A DNA stretch of 64,000 nt, taken from contig JADLSH010000382.1 in assembly GCA_016169945.1 (NCBI GenBank), forward strand, positions 930,001 to 994,000. The letters run 5' to 3'. The position numbers and the translations under genes are program-made. Each line of letters starts with the position of its first letter. The first letter of the stretch is position 1. The notes beneath the pieces are model-generated. The model was given only the letters and a program-made list of their open reading frames with translations, searched no databases and had not been told where the DNA came from. This DNA is from Trachythela sp. YZ-2020. Taxonomy: Eukaryota; Cnidaria; Anthozoa; Malacalcyonacea; Clavulariidae. Shown piece by piece: positions 1-11,599 of the stretch.

Positions 1-2042
1 CAAAAGATCTGTAAGTACTAAACCATGAGTATTCTTTGTTTTAGCATCTCAGATGTGGTGCCTGGGTAGATTTTTACAGTTGGTTGTTGGAGCTAAGGTT
101 CCTGAGAATGATGAGAAATGGCAGCTATATTTAAAGATGCTGGATATAACAGACATGGTGTTCTCCCCTGTAACAAGTGCAAATCAGGCTGCTTATCTGG
201 CTCAGCTAATAGAAGAACACCACAAAGAATTTAAAGCATTGTATCCCAATTGCTCTATCATACCCAAGATGCATTACATAATTCACTACCCAAATGCTAT
301 GATGAGGTATTAAAACTAAAAGACATTGATATGTGTTTGTTGATTGATAGTGTTTCATTAAGTGGGTCGATCGTTGCAACATTTTTTCAATGGGAAACAA
401 TAGATTTCCTTATAACACTCATTAATATAACTAATGTGGGAAATTCAAAATAAATTGATGTTTAATCAGTAGTTGCATACTGAATCTGGTACAACAGAGC
501 CACTCATATTGAAAATATAGTACTAAATATGTAGTATATTAGGAATTATATTGTCATTTACACTTGATAATATAATTATATGATTTCACCACTACACTGT
601 ACCTTCATATATATTATCAAGCATAAATGCCAATATTGTTCTTAGTAATAATAATCCTTGTCCATCAATGGCATTTACCTGCATCAACTATACCGGAACT
701 CGTGACCAAGCTCTCTGCAATGGTCTTTGTGCCCATTCGATAAGGGCAGTCGTCTACAATATATTCACAGTAATTTTGTACATTTTTAGGTTAGGACCAA
801 TGATGACACACTGGTGCATGAGGTTTGAGGCCAAGCACCGTTATTTCAAACAATTAGCAACTGCCATTGGTAATTTCACCAATCTGCCGTGGACATTAGC
901 TGAACGCCACCAGAGTCAGCAGTGTTATAACCTTAATGGCATACAAAAACCTATTGAATGTGGAGCAGGTAAAATCGTGCAATATATTAAGCATGAGAAA
1001 GGGCTTTTTCCAGTATCAATGTCAGTAAGATGCTGGTTTTGGATGCTTTGACGATTATTGGGTTGACTAATTTAGGGGGTGGGCTGGGGCTGGATGAAAG
1101 CAGAGATATAGTGTTGTCATTAAAGCAAAGTGACACCCTGTAATATTGTAAAAAATCAATGTGGGAAGATGCCCACCCCAAAACAATTTCTGCCTCTGAT
1201 AGTAGGAAATTTCATGGAAATTCCACTTCAAATGACTGTAATATTACTTGATATTATTTAATAGCTTCAGTATCTTCACAGAAGTTTCTTTTACATCCCA
1301 CAGGTAAACAACATGAGGCTGGCACAAGAAGTTACTTCGAACTGCTTCAAGAGAAAGATGTGAACATATACGCCCACACACTTGTCAATGAGTAAGTTTT
1401 TTTGATCAACTAACATGTATTCATCGATATTTTGGGCAATTTCTTGGGCAAAAATTTTAACTAAATGCTTGTGTGGCACCCATACATGCTACCATGTTAA
1501 CATCAAGCATTGTAAACATGGTTGTTACTTAATTAACAGCAAGTTTCTTAGCTTTATTTTAAAAATGAAATAGGGAAATATTCCACACATAGAAGCCTTA
1601 TGTTATTAATTGCTCTGACATAGGAAATATTTTGTATAAAGCCATTTCGTGCACATAGGAGAGATTGGGGAAATATATACTGAATTTAGATTTTTCCATG
1701 CATATATACTGCTCACATATTCACACAATTAAAATAATTTGTGCATCAACTATTCTTAGACTATTGTGGATTACAATATTGGGAACAAAGTACAAAGTTG
1801 GGGCTGTAGTGCAACATGGATTTCTGCATCTGCTACCAGCGTTTTCAACTATTAAGAAGATTGTTGTTGTTGATGTCAAATTAAACAGGCATTTTTTTAT
1901 TCTTGAAAGTCTGGATACCATAGAGTTTAATGAACATTACCATGCTTATAAGGTGGACAAACCTAATTATATAAGTTTAGGTATTTGTACACAAGATGAA
2001 CTTGTATCGTTCCTGCCAATGCATTACACAAATCCTTTGTAA
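1..2042 (+). CDS. Repeat-family protein of unknown function, 3' half, four exons
   Basis: Four exons join with consistent phases: 45-306, 790-968, 1304-1391 and 1760-2042 (stop TAA). A possible further exon end lies at 1-10, but it would imply a 34-bp intron. The spliced product contains the landmarks WCLGRFLQLVVG, KMHYIIHYP, WCMRFEAKHRYFKQLA, NLPWTLAERHQ and, in the last exon, VVVDVK and FNEHYHAY. I recognise this as a multi-copy protein family of invertebrate and fish genomes that often sits with transposon-derived genes. I cannot name a function or a domain. The N-terminal part lies before the window. The spliced frame stays open across all four exons, so this copy is not obviously decayed. 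The in-phase introns argue against a processed copy. Confidence 0.6.
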
Positions 2043-2497
2043 ATATTAAGTATGATGTTGATTTATATCAGTTATAAGATTTATTAAGTGTATAAATACT
2101 GTACAATCCAGTTGCAGCAGCAATTTTAAGAAATATAAAACAAAACATGCTCCGAACAGAAGGATCTTCTGCACTTGAGATATATACAGTAGTTTGGGGA
2201 CATCTTTTTCGAGTACAGTATGTTTTGTTTTATAAATGTGTACAATTGTATATTAGACCTGCATTGTTTCCAAATATATGTATTATTGTTAATGTGGCAA
2301 CCTGCACCTCAGTTGATACGAATTAGGATATAGACTATATATATATATAGTATATCATGCAAGAAAACAGTAACCACTAATGTCACACCTGCATGTATTG
2401 GACGTATTCCCTTAAGACTTAACAGAAGCAGGGAAGGTTTCTCACTATATCTGGCTTCAAATATATTAAATAAGCTATTTTCGATGCTTGGAGAATG
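2043..2497. other. Non-coding interval
   Basis: AT-rich sequence downstream of the stop codon, with a short TA run near 2338-2350. No gene or repeat is recognised. Confidence 0.5.
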
Positions 2498-2720
2498 ACT
2501 GTTATAAAGCCAGGCACAATGACTCCAACAAAGAGTTCTATGACTCTAACAAATAGCTCCATGACTCCAAAAATGAGTTCCATGACTCTAACAAATAGCT
2601 CTATCACTCTAACAAAGAGTCATATGACTCCTTGCGTACTCTATTCAAGAGTTCATTCACTCTTCGAGGAGTCTAGTGACTCCTGGAAAGAACTAAAGGA
2701 GTCTGCCGAATTGTACTTTT
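2498..2720 (+). repeat. 21-bp minisatellite with a repeated TGACTC core
   Basis: About six imperfect 21-bp units of the form ATGACTC(C/T)AACAAAGAG run from 2498 to about 2635. Beyond that, TGACTC/GAGTCA hexamers continue without strict spacing to about 2705. The core equals most of an AP-1-like site (TGACTCA), and because GAGTCA is its reverse complement it occurs on both strands. The 75-codon open frame over it is a by-product of the 21-bp (3n) period, so I do not call a gene. A regulatory role is possible but not shown. Confidence 0.7.
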
Positions 2721-3402
2721 GATCCCGTATTGGTGTCAAAATGACCCTTAGAGTCGAAACGACTTAATGAAGGTGTAAAAATGACACTTCGAATAAAAGT
2801 GCGGAAATGACTCCTTGGGGTCAAAACTACACTTTTGAATTAACAGTGTAAACAGGACGGATTTAGAGAAAACCAAAACAGTATAGTACAGTACGAAAGC
2901 ATGAACTACATTAATAGTCTCAATACAGCACCCTATATAATATTTTTCCCTGGGCTTGGTAGTCCAAAAAATTGGTGAATTCGTTCGTTGGAAAGAACTA
3001 GTAAAATTGGGGGACATTTGCGCTGAACCCACCGTAGCTAAAAGATGCACACTAACCTTTTTAATCGAAGAATGCAAACTATTAAATAGCACTAAAATCT
3101 AAATAATTGTAGACTTAGATAAGACATATAATTGTAGTTATACTGAAAATTTAAGCACTATACAATGCAAATTCACAGCTATTACACAGGGAGTCACAGG
3201 TCTTATAGAATAATATATGGAGTTATATATTAGTGATATCTAATGACAGATTATTAGTCATTACATGCATGTTTAGCTATTTTTAGTTGCTGCGCAATGG
3301 CAGTGCGTTGCTGATGAGTGACGTACGGTGAATTTGCTCTGTTTGAAAAAACTATATTGTAGAATATATTTTTGAATGATAAGATTACTCAGCGGTTCAA
3401 GC
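2721..3402. other. Non-coding interval
   Basis: AT-rich sequence between two tandem arrays. A few further AATGAC/GACTC hexamers trail from the 21-bp array up to about 2830. No gene is recognised; the open frame at 2748-3092 (minus) has no family resemblance. Confidence 0.45.
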
Positions 3403-4268
3403 GCAACGCGAAAAAGCGAAATAGGATTGATGGTATTTAGATTGCTTTCAGTGGAAACTCTTGTGCCAGAAAGATGGCCCATCTTTTGCTGGCAGGTTAT
3501 GAAGATGTCCCATCTTTTCTTAACCAGTTGAAGCTTAAAAGGAATCTATATCATTCACTGTATTACATGACTACACGGCGAAACGCGAAAAAGCGAAATA
3601 GGACTGTCTGATGGTATTTAGATTGCTTTCAGTGGAAACTCTTGTGCCAGAAAGATGGCCCATCTTTTGCTGGCAGGTTATGAAGATGTCCCATCTTTTC
3701 TTAACCAGTTGAAGCTTAAAAGGAGTCTATATCATTCACTGCATTTCATGACTACACGGTGAAACGCGCAAAAGCGAAATAGGACTGATGGTATTTAGAT
3801 TGCTTTCAGTGGAAACTCTTGTGCCAGAAAGATGGCCCATCTTTTGCTGGCAGGTTATGAAGATGTCCCATCTTTTCTTAACCAGTTGAAGCTTAAAAGG
3901 AGTCTATATCATTCACTGCATTTCATGACTACACTATACGGTGAAACGCGAAAAAGCGAAATAGGACTGATGGTATTTAGATTGCTTTCAGTGGAAACTC
4001 TTGTGCCAGAAAGATGGCCCATCTTTTGCTGGCAGGTTATGAAGATGTCCCATCTTTTCTTAACCAGTTGAAGCTTAAAAGGAGTCTATATCATTCACTG
4101 CATTTCATGACTACACTGCACGGTGAAACGCGCAAAAGCGAAATAGGATTGATGGTATTTAGATTGCTTTCAGTGGAAACTCTTGTGCCAGAAAGATGTC
4201 CCATCTTTTGCTGACAGGTTATGAAGATGTCCCATCTTTTCTTAACCAGTTAAAGCTTAAAAGGAGTC
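3403..4268 (+). repeat. Tandem array, five units of about 180 bp
   Basis: The phrase ACGCGAAAAAGCGAAATAGG (or ACGCGCAAAAGCG) recurs near 3407, 3586, 3766, 3948 and 4129, followed each time by the same ~160 bp, including GCTTTCAGTGGAAACTC and AGATGTCCCATCTTTTC. Units are over 90% alike by eye. The last is cut short at about 4268. Open frames over the array translate the same repeat peptide in several registers and are not genes. It is a satellite-like array, possibly grown inside a dispersed repeat. Confidence 0.85.
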
Positions 4269-4632
4269 TTATATTATTATTCCTAGCGTTGTAGTGCAGC
4301 GCAAAATCGCTACTCAAATATATTATCAGTATTGTACAACAACAACAAAATTAATTTGCTCTATAGGTGACTTGTCAACAATCAGGACTCTTTATTCGCA
4401 CTAACCCGAATTTAAAATATCGTATAACGCATGTGTGCAATTTTATTTTAAAGTATAACAGAAAATTAACTTATTACTTGCTGGGTTCACACTGTGTTTA
4501 AGCATTACAACTTGGATTGATGACATCTCATAACGGTAATTGATAATGTGATTAGCGCTGTTCGTTTCCTGAGTTTGGGAACTGAGTTCCCCGATCATGC
4601 TGGTTTTCAAATCGTGCGGGTCGTCATGTGTG
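4269..4632. other. Non-coding interval
   Basis: AT-rich sequence between the tandem array and a dispersed repeat. Nothing recognised. Confidence 0.4.
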
Positions 4633-4856
4633 GACCTATAAACCTGGGTGTCTAGCATGTTTTGTATGTCATTATAACAATTATTCTTAACAAATTTCAA
4701 TCCATACAATAATTTATTATTCCGTCTCGAGTTAGGAATACGTCGCAATGTTTTCAAATGCCGTTAACGACAAAATGAATAAAACCTTAGGTTAGCTTTT
4801 AAGAACGATATATAGTATCATATTGAACAAAATATATAAACATGTGTAATAAAACA
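4633..4856. repeat. Dispersed repeat, second copy at the right window edge
   Basis: Runs such as GTGGACCTATAAACCTGGGT, ACAATAATTTATTATTCCG and ATATATAAACATGTGTAAT recur in the same order and orientation at 63,757-64,000. The copies differ by a ~20-bp indel near 4740/63,880 and scattered substitutions. The minus-strand frame across 4443-4757 is probably incidental. No terminal repeats are visible, so the element type is unknown. Confidence 0.75.
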
Positions 4857-4875
4857 CATCTTTCATTCAGCATAT

Positions 4876-4932
4876 TTTTTGGCCGCCATGTTGGCTGGTA
4901 GATGTATGCTATCCAACATGGCGGCCAAATTT
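4876..4932. repeat. Short hairpin with 20-bp arms
   Basis: TTGGCCGCCATGTTGG is followed after a short loop by CCAACATGGCGGCCAA, giving an almost perfect inverted repeat. The GC-rich arms stand out from the AT-rich flanks. Probably the remains of a foldback MITE. Confidence 0.7.
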
Positions 4933-5065
4933 TGAAGAAATAAATATTTAGAAGAAATATAATCTACATAAATTGAACAGCATTTTAGACAATAAAGCAT
5001 ATATGACAATAAGCTGTCACTACCACTGATCTCCCTACAATCGTTTGGTCGGTGATTTTCTAAAG

Positions 5066-5236
5066 GTGCGTTTAAACGCTGCGATTTGTAGGCCCGATTT
5101 TAGGTTTTTCTGAATGTTAATAACGAATATTTTCAGTCGGTGATGTTGTCACATGACGTTTGCCATGTATTTTTCAAATATCATTAACGTGCACTGATCT
5201 TGTATCGGCCCGACAAATCGCAGCGTGTAAACGCAC
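5066..5236. mobile_element. MITE with about 25-bp terminal inverted repeats
   Basis: The left end reads GTGCGTTTAAACGCTGCGAT and the right end is its near reverse complement, ATCGCAGCGTGTAAACGCAC. The length is about 171 bp and nothing inside codes. No clear target duplication was found, so the superfamily is open. Confidence 0.65.
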
Positions 5237-6199
5237 ATTAACTCAGAACACTCAACGTTGTAACAATATTCGGAAACTTTACTGATTTTGTTTAAGACCC
5301 AGGGCTGGCTGTATACAATTAATTTATTGCTCCTTTAAATATAATCTTGATTCAATATTCTTGTATTTCTGTACACTCACCGACGTCAAAATGATGTCCA
5401 ATAAAACCGTTTTAGTCCTCAAAGCTTCGAACTTTTACCGCAATATACAAACAGTTTACTCTAAATTCGACTCGTCTAGAAAATAAACAAAGAACTAGTT
5501 ATAGCTTTGACTGAAAATAGACGCCAAGAAGACCAAGAACATTAGTTGTCTTCTACTGCATGGTTCATTCATGTCACGTTTATTGTTATAGTCATTGCCT
5601 GTTCTCAACTAATTGCGACAGCAAAATAGGACGTAGTAGTGTGTCAATGGCTCGCCCCTGCACAGAGGCTCAGATGCGAAGCCAGGTTTCTCAATCAAAC
5701 GCTCATTTCTTTAACTAGTGGGCGGTGTGCAATTCGTAAGGGAAAGCAGCTTTTTGCATGCAGAGGCCTTATAAACCCTGAGCTTTTAAAGCAAGTTAAA
5801 TGAGCCGTTGGGCTCAAATGTACCGGTATGGCGACAAGCAAAAAGTCTCAAATATGTTGAAAACATATGTTCTAATTTGGTAGGACAAACACAGGTAACA
5901 TTTGCCTGAAAAAACAAGCCACCCAAAATTGCAATCTTCAAATTGTTGAGTAAAGTAAATGTGTACATAATGTAATGTAAAGTTTTGTTTTCTTTTCTTG
6001 ATTTTGCCTCGGTAAGCATGCTGACGTTGCCATTATACTATAAATAGTGAAAACCATCCTTAACATCCAAGCTACGACACTATCAGTTACAATATTATGA
6101 GACATTAGACCAATTTGATCAAATGGACTGCGTACTCGAATGGCATGATCTATATTGCAGGGCCTTTTTTAAGAAATCGTTAATTGTGTGGTACATTCT
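5237..6199. other. Non-coding interval
   Basis: No gene recognised. The minus-strand frame at 5786-6019 has no recognisable family and no splice context I can defend. Confidence 0.4.
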
Positions 6200-6385
6200 G
6201 AGCGTGAGGCAGTGCAGTGGATGTGCTTGCTATTGTATCATGGTGGCACTTTAAGTCCATATAGCAAGGGAAACAAGCCATGTGATGTTGAAATTGCTAG
6301 ACAGGGATTACATGCAAAATGGTATATTGACCCAAAGGACAAGTATACCGTATCTTTTCAGACAGAATGTTTTTTTGTTAAACGG
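6200..6385 (+). CDS. Possible exon of an unidentified gene
   Basis: The frame reads from about REAVQWMCLLLYHGG through WYIDPKDKYTVSFQTEC to a good donor CGG/GTAAGA at 6385. An in-frame stop at 6170 means any exon must start after it, and a CTGAG acceptor near 6199 is the only candidate. It lies just upstream of the RecQ-like fragment and might be an exon of the same gene. I do not recognise the peptide. Confidence 0.25.
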
Positions 6386-6545
6386 GTAAGATTAGTTTAT
6401 AATTTTGAAATATTTCAAGCTTGAGTTTAGCTGATTTATTGTGTAGATATTGACTTGTTTAGGTAATCGTGAACCAAAATCCACTCTCAACTTAATGCTG
6501 TTTAGCTGTTACTCTGAATAACAGCACACAGCTTTACTCCTCAAT

Positions 6546-6776
6546 TTAACCCATTAAGCTCCCATTGACAAGTAAAATCGTCTGGCGTTTGTCAAAAACA
6601 AAAAAATAAGGGCGCACTGGGGTGCATTGCGACTTAATGGGTTAACTAGAGACATTGTCAAATTTTGTGGTTAATCCATTAAGCTGCAGAGCTTCCCCAG
6701 TGACAAGTAAAATCGTCTGCCGTTTGTCAAAAAAAAAGTAGGGCGCACTGGGGCGCATTGCGACTTAATGGGTTAA
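6546..6776. mobile_element. Double MITE (TTAACCCATTAA family), left block
   Basis: Two ~100-bp copies at 6546-6645 and 6671-6776 each begin near TTAACCCATTAAG (or TTAATCC) and end CTTAATGGGTTAA, with an internal GACAAGTAAAATCGTCTG segment. They are joined by a ~25-bp spacer. The same two-copy block occurs inverted at 7875-8117. Other members are at 13,438, 16,010, 19,026 and 40,260. Confidence 0.8.
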
Positions 6777-7029
6777 TGTGTTGACCATTAAGGTACAATA
6801 TGCCCTACTTTGTTACTTACCCTGCATAATGTGAATTTTTACTCGACGGAATTAACTAATAAACAATCTCTCTGCCAACTAGTGTTAACTGCCCTATCTG
6901 CCCCCTGGTAACCTATGTATATGCAACTGATCTTTAATTAATCCATGTACATACAATACATAATACAATTTATCATGTTATTTAAGGATCACAGGTCTGA
7001 CATAACCACATCATTTGGTGACCTTGCAG

Positions 7030-7715
7030 GTATTGTTGACCAGACAGCATCTGATGGAGAGTTGCAACAAATGTCTGAAGACCCTTTACTGGATATCCTT
7101 CAGAAAGTCTTTCATCACGAAAACTTTAGGGGTATGCAAAGAGAAGTGATTGATCAAATTATGGACAATAAAGATATTCTGACCATCATTCCAACAGGAG
7201 GAGGAAAATCATTGTGCTATTGGATTCCTGGCATGGCAACCCTGGGAGTAACAGTTGTAATTACACCATTGATAGCACTACTCAATGATCAAGTTGCAAA
7301 ACTCAGGAATCATGGAATAAATGTGTGTTGCATTAGCTCGTCTATGTCATCCGAAGAGAGAGACCTCATTTTTCATGAGCTAACCAAAGAAGTTCCATCT
7401 TTCAAGCTTTTTTACCTGACACCTGAATCTGCTCTTTCACCTCACGTTACAGCTTGTTTTAAGCAAATGGTAGCAAACAAAACCCTTGCTCGGTTTATTA
7501 TTGATGAAGCACATTGTGTAGACACTTGGGGACAAAGCTTTAGACCCTCCTATGGTTGTCTTCATGAACTCAAACAGTTTGAACGACCCATTGCAGCATT
7601 CACTGGAACAGCTACAACCCAAACTGTCTATGAGCTTGATAAGTCGTTTTGCAAAGACATATACCACTATGCAAGGTTATTACAACATTGCTTTAACTTC
7701 AAAAGGGGGTTTTGA
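7030..7715 (+). CDS. RecQ-like DEAH-box helicase fragment
   Basis: The exon starts after a TTGCAG acceptor at 7029. It encodes the first RecA-like lobe of a RecQ-type helicase: an FRGMQREVIDQIMDNKDIL motif-0/I region, Walker A IPTGGGKS, motif Ia TPLIALLNDQ, motif II DEAHCVDTWG followed by SFRPSYG, and motif III AFTGTATTQT. RecQ helicases unwind duplex DNA 3' to 5' in nuclear repair. After about 7640 the sequence leaves the family consensus, and neither the second helicase lobe nor the RQC domain appears downstream. It is therefore a truncated or captured fragment. Inverted MITE blocks at 6546 and 7875 enclose it. No internal stop or frameshift occurs in the recognisable part. Confidence 0.7.
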
Positions 7716-7874
7716 GAGTGTAAATTTGAATTTTGATGAAACAAATGTCATTGTAAAGCCTAGACTGTATTCAAATTTCGAAAGTCTACTCAAAAAACAG
7801 TTGAAGTCTCCTTGAAAATTTTGTGACTATTTTGATGTTTTAGTAAAACATCTAAGGTTGAATTTTTCAGTTAA

Positions 7875-8117
7875 TTAACCCATTAAGCCGCAATGCGCCA
7901 CAGTGCGCCCGGCTTATTCTTTTTTGACAAACGCCAGACGATTTTACTTGTCAATGGGGAAGCTCTGGAGCTTAACGGGTTAACCACAAAATTTGACAAT
8001 GTCTCTAGTTAACCCATTAAGCTGCAATGCGTCCCAGTGCACCCTGCTTATTTTTTTTTGACAAATGCCAGACGATTCTACTTGTCAATAGGAAAGCTCT
8101 GGAGCTTAATGGGTTAA
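7875..8117. mobile_element. Double MITE (TTAACCCATTAA family), right inverted block
   Basis: Two copies at 7875-7983 and 8009-8117 in the opposite orientation to the left block. The spacer between them (CACAAAATTTGACAATGTCT) is the reverse complement of the left block's spacer, so the two blocks are inverted copies of one double element. They may have moved together with the helicase fragment between them. Confidence 0.8.
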
Positions 8118-8660
8118 AGCAAAGAGAGTCCATAATAACATGCCTGCTTTATATAGCTATAAAACTGATAATTTAATAGTTATATGTACAAATATTTTCA
8201 CTATTTTTGTACCGAATGATATAAATATTTGTATTGGCAAGTTTACAAAGATCAACTCATTTCACAATAACCTTTGCCTTGGGGAATATATTTGCTTGGT
8301 TCAAATAGGCGAGGGCATTCTGCTCGGGATTCTGCATGAATGTATTTCTAGTATAATAGCATGCATAACCGAAAAACCATGCATGGAAGTGATGGAACAA
8401 TATCATACATATAGAGGTACCGGTATACTGTATCATACCCATTTATAACTTAACCTTTGCCTTTTCATGTAAAGTCATAATGGGTTAGAGTTAGTAAAAT
8501 AACTGAGTATATGGTACATTACAAAAAAAGTAAAGCAAAAAACAAATTGTCGGCTGGTCATGGTTTATGGTGCATTTAATACAGTGACAATAATCTGTAC
8601 TGTCCTACGGTAACTTTATTTGGATGTGGTAGAATATGAAAAAATGAAGTATTGTCATAC
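8118..8660. repeat. Dispersed repeat remnant
   Basis: Segments around 8118-8180 and 8270-8345 (for example TTATATAGCTATAAAACTGA and the GGCGAGGGCATTCTGC stretch) resemble parts of 26,180-26,280 and 26,930-26,990. A weaker relative lies at 63,340-63,440. Sequence just before the MITE block (7690-7870) also resembles 26,100-26,210. It looks like one long, decayed, non-coding repeat family. Confidence 0.5.
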
Positions 8661-9430
8661 CTGCAAATCTTTTGGGCTTCGACTCCGCTGCAGCTTTGGA
8701 ATCTGGTGTTAGAGCATGCTTCTCTGGTCGACTTCTAATTGTACTGTCATATATAAAGTCGCCTTTTGGAGAGTGTGGTGGTGTAGATAAAGTATTGCCA
8801 TCATCAGAGTCTGAAAATTTGTTCATTGAAAATAATTTCAAAAATCCATAAGTAATTTAAATGATAATTATTTAAGAATTCAGATAGTTATATTCTTTTA
8901 TATAGTGCATTTTATTATGCCTGCACATCAGAATGTAATTAATACCATATATATAAATTATAAAATGAACATCATATTTAACAATACCTCCAACATCAAG
9001 TTGCTGAAACGACGTGTTCAGTTCTTCGTCAGCTGAGATTACTTCTGCAAGGAAAGGGCACACGATTTAGAAATAAAATTTACAACTTCAAAAACACGTG
9101 GTGTCGATCAAAACAATGACATCAAAGCATATACACTCCAGCGATATGTAAATTCTACACATATAAATAAAATTACCTTCAGGCGGTTCTTTGTGGAAAG
9201 ATTCGTCAGAATCATCCATGACAACATAAACAACAATCACGGATAAAAAAATTCCCAAAAAAGCAGCTAAAAATTTACAAATTCTTCGATTTGTCAGATA
9301 TCGGTCGAAATTCACCAGATATCGGTCAATTTCTGCCAGGCTCTCGCGTCTCCCGCTGCAACTCTCTCGCAACCTCCCCAAGCACCCCCGCGCGCTTAGT
9401 GCTTTCCTCGCGAAGTTCACCCGAGAGCCT
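8661..9430 (-). CDS. Single-pass membrane protein, three exons, both ends open
   Basis: Exons (minus strand) are ~9430-9177, 9044-8988 and 8810-8661, all joined by GT-AG phase-1 introns, which strongly supports a spliced gene. The first encodes a basic stretch, then the hydrophobic segment FLAAFLGIFLSVIVVYVV flanked by arginines, then an acidic MDDSDESF tail. The next exons give EVISADEELNTSFQQLDVG and a Ser/Pro-rich segment (STPPHSPKGDFIYD) that looks like a cytoplasmic tail. No ATG precedes the membrane segment in frame, so the start lies in an upstream exon. The last exon ends on a donor, so more exons follow. A GON-domain exon lies just upstream on the same strand and could be this protein's ectodomain, but I could not find an in-phase join. 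Confidence 0.5.
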
Positions 9431-9590
9431 GGGAACGAGGCTGGTTCACTACTGCAAATGTAAAGTTTATATTTACATGATTAATATTGTGAAACCTTTA
9501 ACGAATATAAACTTACGTGCTAAAAATTTTGATCAATTTGGAAGTTATTTTATTGAGGAACCGCAGGTGACAAGTACTCGATTCAACGTA

Positions 9591-9825
9591 GTTATACCTT
9601 CTCAAACGACGTCTCTTCTTTCCTATGAGTTTGCTTGTGATAATATCTTGCGAAGTTGTTTGCTTTTCCTGCTGTTAATGTGACATATTCCAATGGTGCT
9701 TCAGTACTCATATCAGAACAGTAGATCTTTGCTGTTCTTCTATCCACCGGCCCCATTAAGTATAACTCGTATTCTCCGTCTTCTTTTATACCACGTTCCT
9801 GAATTTGTTTGCAATTAATGGGACC
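9591..9825 (-). CDS. GON-domain exon
   Basis: The exon lies between a TTCCAG acceptor (phase 1) and an AAG/GTATAA donor. It encodes INCKQIQ, DGEYELYL, KIYCSDM, EYVTLTAG and NNFARYY. This order (Cys, DGEY, YC-x-DM, EYVTL-x-AG, N-x-F) matches the start of the GON domain, known from the C-terminus of ADAMTS9/20 and GON-1 metalloproteases and from other extracellular proteins. The following GON exons are not identified. The two cysteines and the segment's composition fit an extracellular module. Confidence 0.55.
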
Positions 9826-11599
9826 TGGAATGAAACATTACAATGTATGATCACAATAGTCAAGTAAACAAGCGTCAGAAATTTAAAATTTGTTGAATAA
9901 GAATAAGTGATGTCCTTAAAATATTTGTTGCAGTAATGGCAACAGTCTTGAAAAAAATTGATCAACACAGTAGAGAATTCCATATTATTTCGTTTTCAAA
10001 ATATTTCAGATGATATATAAGCGAATATAAAATTTGATGAATTACATCCGTGGTAACTCAGTAGCAAATGAAGACTGTCCCCCACCTCGTGTATGCCATG
10101 GCATTCTCGCAATCCTTTTTTCGTGTGTTATAAGTCTATCCAAACATGCATATACAGAACACCAACGTACATACTTCTTCTAAATGTACGAAAATGTTCC
10201 ACAATGAATTAAATGGAGCACCCACTCTCGTGGCGTACAGGCATTGTCAACAAACCGAGTTATCATAAATATTAAGGGTACTTGGCAACGGACTCAGCTC
10301 TCAAGGAGGACGGCTAGCAGGAATACAAAAGAGAACTGCATGAAAATCTATATTATACTTACATAAATCCTCACAGTATACCTCCCCGAATAAGGACCAA
10401 TCCATCTACAATAAGATTTAAAGATTTTATGGCAGGAAGAATCAGATTTCTCCTATATAACGATGGGAAAATATATACGAAATACTGCGCAAGTACAACT
10501 TGATATTCAAACTGATTGTGTAAAAAATACGGAATAATGATACGCATTGCATTGCTTTCGGAAAAAGCTTAATTACCAATGCATATTCGTTTTGTTAATG
10601 GCTGTTAGCTGCACAGTAATTAGCATGATTGTGTCTATCACTTCTGAAACTGTGATTGGATCCCTATAATATCCTGTTTACAGACCAGTTATAACTTGCC
10701 TCATTCAGTCTCGTCAAACGGAGCATATTTTCTCGGAATACTCGGGTTTCCTTTGATGGCCTTTTATACGAAATCTTTAGTGGGGAGGCCATCATCGAAA
10801 AGGGACCTAACAGGTGATACATTGAGGTGTTAGAACCTTGGGGGGGAGGGTTGGGCTCCTCCCCCAGAAAGTTTCCATATTCGTGAGTCTCTGCAGTGGC
10901 TTGATACACTGCATTTTCAGAAACAATTTTTTATCTATCCCATCTAAACGGACTTGGTTTTGTTATAAAAGCAAGATTTTGTTGTTCATAACTCTTTTCT
11001 GACCTAAATCATTTTTGCTTATCTTTTGGACAAAAGGGACGTTCACTGGTTTTGCCCCTCCAGTTTATATATTAAAAAGGCCCTGTTTCCTTTTGTATTA
11101 ATTTCGCATTCAAATTTAAGAAACCCATGGGCTATTTATCAAGTCTTGGTAAATTTAAATAAGTTTCAAATCGCGATTTAACAACAAAATTTGGCTGTTG
11201 AAATATTTTATGAAACAGGAAGTTTGCAGACTGAACTGGCCAAGCTGAACCTTTCGCAAACAGGCAACCATCATTTAGGTAAAATTGTCGAAAATTCGAC
11301 CAAAGGTGCAAAAACCACTCCTTTTTCGTCTGATCGTATTGAGCCATTATTGAACTCAGTGATACACAAAAGGTGTCGTTTGATACCTAAAAGCCTGGTT
11401 ATTATTTGTGCGAGAGAGGTAAACCTATAAACTAAATATTATGCGTGCGATAGCACGCAAAAGGTGGGTTACCTATTTTGATACACCCTGAACAAGTTCC
11501 TTCACCTTTATGACTTCCTTTGTGGTTTGGCATGAATAGTTAATGACAATTACAAATAAGGTTAGTTCAGTCATAATTTAATATCGTTATTTTGTGTAG
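9826..11599. other. Non-coding interval upstream of the PTP exon
   Basis: No exon I can support. The minus-strand frame at 10,664-10,909 is Pro-rich near its start and unrecognised. Upstream D1 exons of the phosphatase should lie at or before this interval, but no WPDHG-type exon is seen. Confidence 0.4.

Noticed and set aside
3832..4214. Two near-identical frames (MAHLLLAGYEDVPSF...) as a duplicated gene
   Set aside because: They are registers of the ~180-bp tandem array and end with the repeat.
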